From contig RAZJ01000002.1 of the NCBI GenBank assembly GCA_003612625.1, positions 124,001 to 188,000 of the forward strand: 64,000 bases of DNA. Direction: 5' to 3'. A program made the translations under genes and the position numbers. The notes under the pieces are model-generated. The model saw only the letters and a list, made by a program, of their open reading frames with translations, was not told the origin of the DNA and did not search any database. This document shows, piece after piece, positions 43,324 to 51,880 of the stretch (positions within the stretch are counted from its first letter, which is position 1; every line of letters begins with the position of its first letter). The DNA is from a bacterium 1XD42-1. Its GTDB lineage: Bacteria; Bacillota; Clostridia; Oscillospirales; Ruminococcaceae.

Positions 43324-44854
43324 GCGTTTCGGCAGCCCGGCGCATTTGCTCTATCAAAATCAGCAGGCTGTCATTGGAAGCGGGCTTTTGAGAAGCCTGC
43401 CATTGGGAAAAAGTCCCTTCAAAAGTACAGACATGGCCTTTTTCCACCAATAAAAGCCGCTGGCCGATTTTTTCAGCCAAACGCCGGTCATGGGTGATCA
43501 GAAGCAAGGTGCCTTTCCAGGCAAGCAGAAATTGTTCCAAAGCTTCTGCCGCTAAGAAATCAATATGGTTTGTAGGTTCGTCCAAAATCAACAGTCCACG
43601 CTGGGAAGCCAAAAGCCTGGCAAAAGCAGTTTTAGCCCGTTCTCCGCCGGATAAGAGATGTACCGGCTTTTGCAGGGCTTTCGCAGGCAGAAGAAGATTT
43701 GCTAAAATGGAACGGACTTCCCGTTCCGTCAGGCAGGAGTCAGCCTGTGCATTTTCTAAGACCGTTAAATCCGGATCGAGAATCTCATGATGCTGGGTAA
43801 AAAATCCCGTTTCCAAGCCAGGAGCTAAGGAAACACCTGGCCCGCCTGACAAAAGGTATTCCGCCAAAGAAGTTTTTCCGGCACCATTTTCCCCTAACAG
43901 AACGGTTTTGCTTCCACTGGGCAGGGTAAATGAAACATCTTCTAAAATCAGATGGTTTCCCCGGCGCACTTCCCCATGTTCAATCCGGACGGCTGTCTGG
44001 GAAACAAAGCCTTTGGAATCAGCGCCCATTTTAATGCCAGGAGCCTGGAAAGGTTTGTCTTTTTTCTCCAGCAGCGCAATCCGTTTATCTATGGCTTTTG
44101 CCCGGTTTTGCAGGGCAGCCTGGGAGATAGTCACTGTACCTTTATGAAGCCTTGCTTCACTGTTTCCCATCCGTTTTGGTGCTTTATTCATGGATTTTGC
44201 CTGTTGGCGGAGATTCCGGGCTTCGGCAATCAGATGGTTTCTTTGTTTTTGATATTGATCATATTCAAATTGCGCGAAATCCCGTTCTTGTTGGCGCTGG
44301 GCAGCCCATGCGGAATAGTTACCTGGGAAAATGCGTAATTCTCCTCCATCCAAAGCCCAAAGGCTGGTACAGACCCGGTCCAGTAGTTCCCGGTCGTGGG
44401 AAACAAAAACGACAGCTCCCCGGTAATGGAGCAAAGATTCTTCCAGCATGGTAATACCGGCAAGATCCAGATTATTGGTTGGTTCGTCAGCAAAAAGAAG
44501 GGGGGCATTCTGGGAAAGGACAGCGGCAATCCCCTTCCGCCGCAGTTCCCCGCCGCTTTTTCCAGGGCCTTGGGGTAAAAAACGTCTAGCACTACTGTCT
44601 AAATCATGGACAGAGAAAGGATGCAGGGAATCTTCCTGCTGAAGAAAAGCAATTTTACAACGGCGCTGGATCTGACCGTGATCCGGGGCAAGGGAACCGT
44701 TAAGAATTTGCAGTAAAGTCGATTTACCACATCCGTTTTCCCCAACTAAGCCGATCCGCTGGCCTTCATAAATTTCTAAACAGGGGATATTAAAAAGGGT
44801 TTGTTCCCCATAACTTTTTTGTAAAGCAGTTGCTTTTAATAAGGGTGCTGGCAT
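43307..44854 (-). CDS. ABC-F protein of the antibiotic-resistance (Lsa/Vga-like) type
   Basis: 515 residues, two ATPase domains and no membrane segment. Walker A motifs are GENGCGKST (about 38-46) and GENGAGKTS; the signatures are KSGGE and LSGGE; the Walker B regions are LLFADEPTNNLDL and LLILDEPTNHIDF. The inter-domain linker contains KSMNKAPKRMGNSEARLHKG, close to the linker of ribosome-protecting ABC-F proteins such as Lsa and Vga, which dislodge lincosamides, streptogramins A and pleuromutilins. AAGGAGG is eight bases before the ATG; the frame stays open 47 codons upstream, inside the leader. Drug specificity cannot be read from sequence. Confidence 0.88.
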   Translation of the reverse strand: MPAPLLKATALQKSYGEQTLFNIPCLEIYEGQRIGLVGENGCGKSTLLQILNGSLAPDHGQIQRRCKIAFLQQEDSLHPFSVHDLDSSARRFLPQGPGKSGGELRRKGIAAVLSQNAPLLFADEPTNNLDLAGITMLEESLLHYRGAVVFVSHDRELLDRVCTSLWALDGGELRIFPGNYSAWAAQRQQERDFAQFEYDQYQKQRNHLIAEARNLRQQAKSMNKAPKRMGNSEARLHKGTVTISQAALQNRAKAIDKRIALLEKKDKPFQAPGIKMGADSKGFVSQTAVRIEHGEVRRGNHLILEDVSFTLPSGSKTVLLGENGAGKTSLAEYLLSGGPGVSLAPGLETGFFTQHHEILDPDLTVLENAQADSCLTEREVRSILANLLLPAKALQKPVHLLSGGERAKTAFARLLASQRGLLILDEPTNHIDFLAAEALEQFLLAWKGTLLLITHDRRLAEKIGQRLLLVEKGHVCTFEGTFSQWQASQKPASNDSLLILIEQMRRAAETPKGRG

Positions 44855-45110
44855 AAAAAAGCCTCCTTTCCCTGCCGGAAGCACAGCAAAAAAACGCAGC
44901 TTCCGGGTAAAAGGAAAGAAGGATACAAAAATACCCGAAAGAAACGGAATATGCAATGCGCTTGCCGGACAGGAACAAAAATTTCTCACAGCCACCCCAA
45001 TCTTAGGGAAGCTGTCTGTTTCAAATATTCCAATCAGTTCCGGTTATTTTATGCGCAATGCAGGGTACCTCCATGTTTCTTTCGGATTTTTATTATTTTC
45101 ATTCAATAAC
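44855..45110 (-). promoter_or_regulatory. Long leader of the ABC-F gene, possible attenuator
   Basis: About 255 bases lie between promoter and start. On the minus strand the leader has GGAGG followed seven to eight bases later by a four-codon frame (TTG CGC ATA AAA stop, near 45050), and, just before the ribosome site, the hairpin ccggaagc/gcttccgg (44875-44906) whose loop carries TTTTTTT. Such leaders with tiny ORFs control ABC-F and other ribosome-protection genes by drug-induced stalling. The switch is inferred. Confidence 0.4.
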
Positions 45111-45116
45111 AGCCGC

Positions 45117-45146
45117 ATTATAGCATAAGACATATGGAGATGTCAA
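45117..45146 (-). promoter_or_regulatory. ABC-F promoter
   Basis: Perfect TTGACA and TATAAT boxes are 18 bases apart on the minus strand. The -35 box overlaps the stop codon of the upstream peptide-binding protein gene. Confidence 0.65.
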
Positions 45147-46786
45147 GAAGTTTTTCTGGCATTTTCAAAACGCATTCCAGATAAGAAGGGAGCAAAATCA
45201 ATGCCGGAAACCCCTTCCGCAGCGCCATAATAAGAGGTTTCATAAAAGAGGGGGATAACAGGACATTCTGTTAAAAGAAGCTGTTCCGCTTGAGAAAAAA
45301 TTTCTTCCTGTTCCTGGGCGGAAGCGCCGGAGAGGGATTGCAGTAGATTGTCAAAGCGGCTGTTTTGAAAAGAAGTAAAATTGTTAAAGGAATCGGAACG
45401 GAAATAAGAAAAGATAGCATCCGGGGAAGCATGATCGGCTGTTAAGGGGATAACTGCGGCTGCATAATCCCCGCTTCTTACCCGCTGCATCAATTCTTCC
45501 CGGGACAAAGTCGTAATACCAATGGGGGAAGCCAGATATTGCTGGAGGGTCCGCTGCAAATATCCGGCTACCATACTCTGGGCAGGGTCATCACAAATTA
45601 AAATCTGGCCAAAAGCCAAAGAATCTGCCTGTAAATCATCCATACCTTTCCGGTAGGCCCGGCGGGCTAAATCAGGGCTGTAAGTCAAAGGGGCAGCATT
45701 GCCGGCAATTTCCCGGAAGGAACGGCCATTGGAAGGGATAGCAGGCGGAATCAGAGTGGAAGTTACAGACATATTTTCCGGCAGTTCCCCGGCAAATAAG
45801 GAACGATCTACTGCAAATGCTACCGCCTGCCGGATGTCCAAACTGGAAAAACGACGGGCCTGATTGGGATCGTTATTCAAAGCCAGAACCCATACCGTAT
45901 CTTCAAAAGAAGTAATTGTACCGCCGGATTGTTCCACCTGTCCAGTGAGTTCATAGTCAATTTTACAGGCATCGGTAGTGCCATTTAAAAACCGCTGGAT
46001 GGGATCGGAAACAAAGTTAGCTTCTGCTGTTTTGGCGATGGCAGAAGGGATGGAAAAAGTAACACCAAAAGGGATTACAGAGCCATAATAAACGCTGTTT
46101 TTGCGTAACGAAATAGCAGATTCATTGTCCCAGTTTTGAATTTTAAAAGGCCCGTTAAAAATTAACGTACTTGCACTAAGTCCATAACGGCCCCGTGTTG
46201 AATTGAAAAAGGCTTCGCGGCAAGGCATGGCATAGGTATTGGCCAGCAAAGACGGAAGCATCGTTTCCCTTTCTTTCAAAGAGATACGAACAGTTCCGGC
46301 ATCTAACGCCTCCACCCCAAGGGAAGAAACAGGGGCAGTCCCATTTAAAATTTCTTCTGCATTGGAGATGCTCAGGAGGCTGGAAGCAAATGGGCTGGCA
46401 GTATCCGGCTGGAACAGCCTTCTGAAAGCAAAAACAAAATCATGTGCAGTTACCGGCTCAGAAGGATGCTCCTTGTCAGGGGCAGACCAAAACGCATCTT
46501 CCCGAAGCTGGAACGTATACACAAGCCCGTCGTCAGAAACAGTATAATTTTTTGCCAGGGCAGGCTGGACGCTGCCGTCGGGCAATAAGCGGAATAAACC
46601 TTCAAAGGTATTGGAAATAATCATTCTGGCAGTTTCATCCGTGGCAAACTGGGGATCTAAATTTGAAACACCCTGCTCAATATCGTATCGTATCGTGCGG
46701 CCTGTGCCGTCAGAACTGCTGCATCCGGAAAAGGAAAGAAGCAGTACAGTCAAAAAAATGGTGAAACGCAAAAAAAAGAAATTCAT
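45143..46786 (-). CDS. Oligopeptide-type solute-binding lipoprotein
   Basis: 547 residues. A signal peptide with lipobox LSFSGC (cysteine at about 22) anchors it outside the membrane. The mature part is a family 5 extracellular solute-binding protein: NLDPQFATDETARMIISNTF, EGLFRLLPDGSVQPALAKNY, DFVFAFRRLFQPDTASPF, and AVAFAVDRSLFAGELPE in the second lobe. OppA/DppA relatives bind peptides or other short polymers. No permease or ATPase genes lie next to it, so it may serve a transporter coded elsewhere. No terminator separates it from the ABC-F promoter. Confidence 0.9.
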   Translation of the reverse strand: MNFFFLRFTIFLTVLLLSFSGCSSSDGTGRTIRYDIEQGVSNLDPQFATDETARMIISNTFEGLFRLLPDGSVQPALAKNYTVSDDGLVYTFQLREDAFWSAPDKEHPSEPVTAHDFVFAFRRLFQPDTASPFASSLLSISNAEEILNGTAPVSSLGVEALDAGTVRISLKERETMLPSLLANTYAMPCREAFFNSTRGRYGLSASTLIFNGPFKIQNWDNESAISLRKNSVYYGSVIPFGVTFSIPSAIAKTAEANFVSDPIQRFLNGTTDACKIDYELTGQVEQSGGTITSFEDTVWVLALNNDPNQARRFSSLDIRQAVAFAVDRSLFAGELPENMSVTSTLIPPAIPSNGRSFREIAGNAAPLTYSPDLARRAYRKGMDDLQADSLAFGQILICDDPAQSMVAGYLQRTLQQYLASPIGITTLSREELMQRVRSGDYAAAVIPLTADHASPDAIFSYFRSDSFNNFTSFQNSRFDNLLQSLSGASAQEQEEIFSQAEQLLLTECPVIPLFYETSYYGAAEGVSGIDFAPFLSGMRFENARKTS

Positions 46787-46990
46787 GATTTATCCCTCAT
46801 TAAATTGAAAAACCTTACAGATCCTTCCAAGGCTCCAGGGCTGGAAAAAGCCCTTGTTATAGGGGTAATCTGCAAAAGGAATCGAAAAATCCATGTATTT
46901 GCAACCATCTTAACAAAAAAACAACCAAATTTCAACGCAGAAGATATGAATTTTTCGTCATGGCCTGTAAAGCCCCATGAAAAGCCAAAA

Positions 46991-47038
46991 ACACAAGATA
47001 TAGTGGTTGTAAAAGGGCTTAGACACAAAAAATAGGAT
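46991..47038 (+). promoter_or_regulatory. Tandem NrdR-type boxes ahead of nrdD
   Basis: ACACAAGATATAGTGG (46991-47006) and ACACAAAAAATAGGAT (47023-47038) resemble the 16-base NrdR box (consensus near ACACWATATATWGTGT). Their starts are 32 bases apart, about three helical turns, and the second ends ten bases before the nrdD -35 box. NrdR represses ribonucleotide reductase genes when ATP/dATP are ample. The rest of the 46787-47165 interval contains no credible gene. Confidence 0.5.
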
Positions 47039-47047
47039 AAGGAACCA

Positions 47048-47076
47048 TTGACAGGTGGGAATTTTTTCGTTACAAT
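47048..47076 (+). promoter_or_regulatory. nrdD promoter
   Basis: A perfect TTGACA and TACAAT stand 17 bases apart, 90 bases before the start codon. Confidence 0.65.
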
Positions 47077-47165
47077 TAGGAATACACGCAGGAAATCCCT
47101 AAGGTTTCCAAATATTTCTTTCGCAATTTGGCGGAGATCGCCATAATGGAGGATAGCATAGGGCA

Positions 47166-49475
47166 ATGATACAAACGATTATCAAGCGGGATGGAAGATG
47201 TGTCCTGTTTGACCGGGAAAAGATTACCGACGCCATTTTTAAGGCGGCAAAGGCCCAGGGCGGCAGCGACAGGGAAACAGCCGGAGAATTAGCCCGGCAG
47301 GTAGAAGCCCTTTTGGAAAATCAGGAAAAAGACAATACTCCAACCGTAGAAGGCATACAGGATATTGTAGAAAAAGTGCTGGTAGAAAATGGCCATGCCC
47401 GGACGGCTAAAGAATATATTCTTTACCGGGCCCAGCGCACCCGTGTCCGTGATATGAACACCCGTTTAATGAAAACTTTTGAGGAGCTGACTTACCAGTC
47501 TGCTTTTGAAAATGATGTGAAACGGGAAAATGCAAATATTGACGGGGATACTGCTATGGGGACTATGTTAAAATATGGTTCCGAAGGTGCAAAGCAGTTT
47601 TACCATATGTTTGTATTAAATCCGGAACATTCCAAAGCCCATCTTTCCGGGGATATTCATATTCATGATTTGGATTTTCTGACATTAACGACCACTTGCT
47701 GTCAAATTGATATTGACAAGCTGTTTGAAGGAGGTTTTTGTACAGGCCATGGATTTCTGCGGGAACCCAACGACGTCCGCAGTTATTCTGCGCTGGCTTG
47801 TATTGCCATCCAGTCCAATCAAAATGACCAGCACGGCGGCCAGAGCATCCCTAATTTTGATTATGCCATGGGGAAAGGCGTAGCCAAAACCTACCGGAAA
47901 CGTTACCGTTCCAATTTAGCAAAAGCATTGTTTTTAATGGGCGGATTAGATGGGGAACAAATCGTAAAGTCTATTTCCAAACAGTTAAAATTAAATCCTG
48001 TTTTAGCAGCCAACAATGGCTATGAAGCCCAGGAATTGCTTTTGCTGGAAGCATATTTGCCGCGAGAAAAAGCCCGGCAGGCCCAGGCATTTGCAGTAAA
48101 AGAAGCGAAAAGAGAAACGGCAAAAGATACCTACCAGGCAATGGAAGCTTTGATTCACAATTTGAATACCATGCATTCCCGTGCCGGGGCGCAAATTCCA
48201 TTTTCTTCTATCAATTATGGCACAGATACTTCTCCGGAAGGGCGGCTCATAGTCCAATCCCTTTTGGAAGCCACAGAAAGCGGCTTGGGCAATGGGGAAA
48301 CCCCAATTTTCCCCATTCAGATTTTCAAAGTCAAAGAAGGGGTTAATTATAATCCGGAAGACCCCAATTATGATTTATTCCAGTTTGCCTGCCGGTGCTC
48401 TGCAAAACGGTTATTTCCTAATTTTTCTTTTTTAGATGCTCCCTATAATTTGCAGTATTATAAACCGGGCCATCCGGAAACAGAAATTGCTTATATGGGA
48501 TGCCGGACCCGTGTTATTGGCAATGCCTATGATACTTCCCGGCAGATTGTATACGGACGGGGGAATTTAAGCTTTACCTCTGTTAATCTGCCCCGTATTG
48601 CCATCCAATCGAAAGGCAATCTTGATCTTTTCTTTGAAAAATTGGATCGGGAAATGGAACTGGTAATTGCGCAGTTAAACGAACGTTTTGAAATCCAGTC
48701 CAAAAAGAAAGTACGGAATTTCCCCTTCTTAATGGGCCAGGGAATCTGGCTGGATTCCAACCGTTTAGGGCCGGATGACGAAATTGGGGAAGTTTTAAAA
48801 CACGGAACCTTATCTATGGGCTTTATAGGGCTGGCTGAATGTTTAAAAGCGTTAATTGGCGTCCATCATGGGGAAAGCGAAGAAGCGCAAGCTTTGGGAT
48901 TAAAAATAATTGGCCATATGCGGGATCGGATGGACAAAGAAACCCAGGCAACCCGTTTAAATTATTCTTTACTGGCCACTCCCGCTGAAGGCTTATCCGG
49001 TCGGTTTGTACGGCTGGATAAAAAGAAATACGGAGCGATCCCAGGGGTAACGGATCGGGAATATTATACCAATTCTTTCCATATTCCAGTTTATTTCCCG
49101 ATTTCGGCCGCTGCAAAAATCCGTTTGGAAGCGCCATATCATGCGTTAACTAATGGCGGCCATATTACATATATCGAATTGGATGGAGATCCTTTAAAAA
49201 ATTTAGACGCATTCGAACGGGTTGTGCGCTATATGAAAGAATGCGGTGTGGGATATGGCTCCATTAACCATCCAGTTGACCGGGACCCGGTATGCGGATA
49301 TACAGGGATTATTGACGAAGTATGCCCCCGCTGCGGGCGGCGGGAAGGGGAACCTGTCAGCGTGGAACGGCTGAAACAGTTAGGCTGCTGGAATGAAAGC
49401 TTGGCTAACTGCGGTTATTGCGGCGATCCTTATGAAGAACGTGATCGTAATGGAAGCCCAAATTCATATACTTAA
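47166..49475 (+). CDS. nrdD: Class III (anaerobic) ribonucleoside-triphosphate reductase, large chain without the glycyl-radical tail
   Basis: 769 residues. An N-terminal ATP-cone (TIIKRDGRCVLFDREKITDA, about 3-90) gives allosteric control. The barrel holds CQIDIDKLFEGGFCTGHGFL, SNQNDQHGGQSIPNFDYAMG and the active-site YMGCRTRVIGN. Near the end are VCGYTGIIDEVCPRCGRREG and a further CGYCGDP, a zinc-site region. Ordinary NrdD proteins continue into the glycyl-radical motif RxTGYL soon after the zinc site; this protein instead ends with a short tail (NGSPNSYT). The missing motif is encoded by the next small gene. It converts NTPs to dNTPs using formate as reductant in the family. Confidence 0.92.
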   Translation: MIQTIIKRDGRCVLFDREKITDAIFKAAKAQGGSDRETAGELARQVEALLENQEKDNTPTVEGIQDIVEKVLVENGHARTAKEYILYRAQRTRVRDMNTRLMKTFEELTYQSAFENDVKRENANIDGDTAMGTMLKYGSEGAKQFYHMFVLNPEHSKAHLSGDIHIHDLDFLTLTTTCCQIDIDKLFEGGFCTGHGFLREPNDVRSYSALACIAIQSNQNDQHGGQSIPNFDYAMGKGVAKTYRKRYRSNLAKALFLMGGLDGEQIVKSISKQLKLNPVLAANNGYEAQELLLLEAYLPREKARQAQAFAVKEAKRETAKDTYQAMEALIHNLNTMHSRAGAQIPFSSINYGTDTSPEGRLIVQSLLEATESGLGNGETPIFPIQIFKVKEGVNYNPEDPNYDLFQFACRCSAKRLFPNFSFLDAPYNLQYYKPGHPETEIAYMGCRTRVIGNAYDTSRQIVYGRGNLSFTSVNLPRIAIQSKGNLDLFFEKLDREMELVIAQLNERFEIQSKKKVRNFPFLMGQGIWLDSNRLGPDDEIGEVLKHGTLSMGFIGLAECLKALIGVHHGESEEAQALGLKIIGHMRDRMDKETQATRLNYSLLATPAEGLSGRFVRLDKKKYGAIPGVTDREYYTNSFHIPVYFPISAAAKIRLEAPYHALTNGGHITYIELDGDPLKNLDAFERVVRYMKECGVGYGSINHPVDRDPVCGYTGIIDEVCPRCGRREGEPVSVERLKQLGCWNESLANCGYCGDPYEERDRNGSPNSYT

Positions 49476-49599
49476 AATTCCTTTGGAAAGGACATCCCGT
49501 AACTTTGCCGCTTGGGATCATTCGGAGGGGAATGGGCGGCAAGGGGACGCCAAAATAAAATTTTATAGGGGACTTATCAGGAAGGAAGGTATGATATCC

Positions 49600-49827
49600 A
49601 TGAACAATACCAAAACAACCGTGATGGAACCACAAGTAACATTGACAATGCCAATGCCCCATATGATGCCGAAAGATGACCGCATGGTGGGAGAAGGCGT
49701 AGGCTTTGAGCGTATCCGCCGGATTACAGGTTATCTCGTAGGGACATTGGATCGGTTTAACGATGCCAAAAGGGCGGAAGTAGAAGACCGTATCAAACAT
49801 CCGCTTTCCCGCCGGGTAGAATTATAA
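49600..49827 (+). CDS. Separate glycyl-radical segment of the anaerobic ribonucleotide reductase
   Basis: 75 residues. After an N-terminal stretch rich in methionine and threonine (TVMEPQVTLTMPMPHMMPKD), the protein carries FERIRRITGYLVGTLDRFND and ends AEVEDRIKHPLSRRVEL. RITGYL with its glycine is the radical site normally at the C-terminus of NrdD, and the rest matches the family's final helix. It has its own ribosome site (GGAAGG, ten bases before the chosen ATG; another ATG at 49591 is too close) and is 124 bases away from the large chain, in another frame. It thus seems a true separate subunit, much as YfiD supplies a spare radical domain to pyruvate formate-lyase. NrdG, the activase, starts one base after its stop. 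Confidence 0.82.
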   Translation: MNNTKTTVMEPQVTLTMPMPHMMPKDDRMVGEGVGFERIRRITGYLVGTLDRFNDAKRAEVEDRIKHPLSRRVEL

Positions 49828-49828
49828 A

Positions 49829-50350
49829 ATGGAACCTTTTGCACCGCTACGTATCTCCGGATGCGTAGCGGATTCCATTGTAGACGGGCCGGGGCTTCGT
49901 TTTACCGTGTTTGTCCAGGGCTGTCCCCATCACTGTCCAGGCTGCCATAATCCCCAGACCCACGATTTCCAAGGGGGCCATTTTGTCGATCCACAGGCTG
50001 TTATAGATGCTGTTTTACAAGATCCTTTGGCCAGCGGAGTTACTTTTTCAGGCGGGGAACCTTTTTGCCAGGCGAAACCTTTACGGCAGATTGGACAGGC
50101 CATTGCCGCCCAAGGGAAAGATATTGTAATTTATACAGGGTACACTCTAGAGCAGCTGCTGGAAGAAGGAAAAAAGGATCCTGAAATTTTAGCCTTGTTA
50201 TCCCTGGCGGATTTATTGGTAGACGGGCCTTATCTCCAAGAACAGCGGGATTTAACTTTGCAGTTCCGGGGAAGTGCAAATCAGCGCCTGCTTTCCAGGA
50301 AACAAATTCAAGAAGCGATAAAAGCTTATCGTAAAACGAATTTGAAATAA
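49829..50350 (+). CDS. nrdG: Anaerobic ribonucleotide reductase activating enzyme (radical SAM)
   Basis: 173 residues. The radical-SAM cluster motif C-x3-C-x2-C is in GCPHHCPGCHNPQTHDF (about 31-47), with SGGEPF (SAM binding) and DLLVDGPY later. It uses SAM and a 4Fe-4S cluster to form the glycyl radical, here on the small subunit coded just before it. One-base spacing to that gene implies fixed co-expression. Confidence 0.95.
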   Translation: MEPFAPLRISGCVADSIVDGPGLRFTVFVQGCPHHCPGCHNPQTHDFQGGHFVDPQAVIDAVLQDPLASGVTFSGGEPFCQAKPLRQIGQAIAAQGKDIVIYTGYTLEQLLEEGKKDPEILALLSLADLLVDGPYLQEQRDLTLQFRGSANQRLLSRKQIQEAIKAYRKTNLK

Positions 50351-50442
50351 AAAAAGATCCTAATCAAAAACAAAGAAATATTGTTCCAGACAAGCCTTAT
50401 TATAAGGGAAACCAGGCGCGTCGTAAAAGTAAAAAACATAAA

Positions 50443-50482
50443 AAAGTACGGATAAAAGGTTTTATCCGTACTTTATTTTTTT
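50443..50482. terminator. Bidirectional terminator between nrdG and rbsK
   Basis: A perfect 15-pair stem (aaagtacggataaaa with ttttatccgtacttt, two-base loop) with T-rich tracts on both strands. It ends both the nrd unit and the leftward sugar operon. Confidence 0.85.
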
Positions 50483-51368
50483 AATTTTGCTGGCTTTTCA
50501 GCACTTCATCAATGGTTGGGATGGAACCTGCGGCCCCTTCCCTGGAAACGGTAATAGAAGAAGCTCTGGCAGCTAAATCCAAACATTCCGGAATGGTTTT
50601 TCCCGCCAGCCATTGGGCCAGGAAGAATCCGGAGAAAGTATCCCCGGCAGCCGTTGTATCTACTGCTTTTGCGGGATAAATTTTTTGTGTATATACTTTG
50701 CCCTGGGCCAGGCATTGGGAGCCTTCGGAGCCTAAAGTTAAAACCACAACCGCGTCAGGATATTCCGCGGCGAACCATTTTAAAATTTCTTCCGGGGCTT
50801 GGGTTCCGGCGATTTGTGCCCCTTCGATCTCGTTGATAAAAAATACACCGATATGTTTTAAATTCCATTGGAGGATTTCCTCTCTAAAAGGAGAAGGATT
50901 TAATACAATTTTTAACCCTTTTTCTGCTGCGGAGTCAATAATATATGGCATTAAATTAACTTCGTTTTGGAGGACCAGCACATCTTCCGATCCAAATTGG
51001 GAGAGGGTTTCATCAATAAATTCCTTCGTTAAACACTGGTTGCCGCCGCCAAATAATAAAATACAGTTTTGCCCGTTTTTATCCACTTGGATGACCGTAT
51101 GCCCCACCGGGCCGTCGTAAGTTTGGATCAGGGAAGTATCCACATGGTTTTGCTGCAAAGTTTCAACAAGCATTTCCCCGCCATTTCCGGTAATGCCTGC
51201 ATGATAGACAGGCAATCCGGCTTTTGCCATGGCAATGGACTGGTTTAAGCCTTTCCCGCCTGCAAAAGTATTCCGTCCGCCTGTGGCTAAGGTTTCCCCG
51301 GGGATGATAATATGAGGGACACTGTAAACATAATCAACATTCATGGAACCGAGATTTAATACGCGCAT
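50481..51368 (-). CDS. rbsK: Ribokinase-family sugar kinase
   Basis: 295 residues, pfkB fold. The substrate motif GGKGLNQSIAMAKAG (about 38-52) and the ATP/catalytic motif AAGDTFSGFFLAQ (about 242-254, with the catalytic aspartate) are intact. Ribokinase phosphorylates D-ribose at C5. It is the last gene of the ten-gene leftward operon, 33 bases after rbsD. The pair rbsD-rbsK suggests that ribose, or a ribose-like product, is also used. Confidence 0.9.
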   Translation of the reverse strand: MRVLNLGSMNVDYVYSVPHIIIPGETLATGGRNTFAGGKGLNQSIAMAKAGLPVYHAGITGNGGEMLVETLQQNHVDTSLIQTYDGPVGHTVIQVDKNGQNCILLFGGGNQCLTKEFIDETLSQFGSEDVLVLQNEVNLMPYIIDSAAEKGLKIVLNPSPFREEILQWNLKHIGVFFINEIEGAQIAGTQAPEEILKWFAAEYPDAVVVLTLGSEGSQCLAQGKVYTQKIYPAKAVDTTAAGDTFSGFFLAQWLAGKTIPECLDLAARASSITVSREGAAGSIPTIDEVLKSQQN

Positions 51369-51401
51369 AGACAGCCTCCTGATAAATGTTATTTTATTTG
51401 A

Positions 51402-51803
51402 TTAAGCGGGGAATGCTACACCAGCCCGCAGGATTACATTGGGATAAGGTGTAAATTCCCCGGTACGGACAGCAAATTTTACAAAAGCACTGCGCTGTTT
51501 TAGCTGGATATGGGGGATAAATTCGCACTCGCATCCGTCTAATTTTTCCCGGATGTAATGGAGCAGCTCCGGATTTTTCATTTTAATTTCTTCTGCTAAG
51601 GTGAAGCCTTCCACAGCCGTTTCCTCCAAAACAGCATCCATAACCTGACGGAAAGACGGTATGCCTCCGGTAACTGCCAGATCCACCACAGGAACGCCTT
51701 TTGGAATGGGCATTCCGGCATCCCCGATCATAAAAGTATCTTTATGGCCTAAGGCAGCAATATAACCGGCTAATTGTGCATTTAAGATTCCATGTTTTTT
51801 CAT
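51402..51803 (-). CDS. rbsD: D-ribose pyranase
   Basis: 133 residues. MKKHGILNAQLAGYIAALGH with the active-site histidine (H20), DTFMIGDAGMPIPKG, and the closing FTPYPNVILRAGVAFP match RbsD, which opens and recloses ribose between pyranose and furanose forms. The start was chosen by AAGAGGGG eight to ten bases before the ATG. Confidence 0.93.
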   Translation of the reverse strand: MKKHGILNAQLAGYIAALGHKDTFMIGDAGMPIPKGVPVVDLAVTGGIPSFRQVMDAVLEETAVEGFTLAEEIKMKNPELLHYIREKLDGCECEFIPHIQLKQRSAFVKFAVRTGEFTPYPNVILRAGVAFPA

Positions 51804-51880
51804 TGGATACCCCTCTTTTTTAAGAATACCAAATGCCGCAGACGCTGGAAACGCCCGCGGCAACAGGTAAACCTGTAAAA

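Noticed and set aside
46805-47035. 76-codon open frame in the oppA-nrdD interval
   Set aside because: It has a TTG start without a ribosome site, irregular composition, and covers the NrdR-like boxes. It is more likely non-coding control DNA.
50351-50442. Codon-like, lysine-rich stretch after nrdG (DPNQKQRN..., YYKGNQARRKSKKHKK)
   Set aside because: No start codon or ribosome site, and it runs into the terminator stem. Perhaps a gene remnant, but not supportable.
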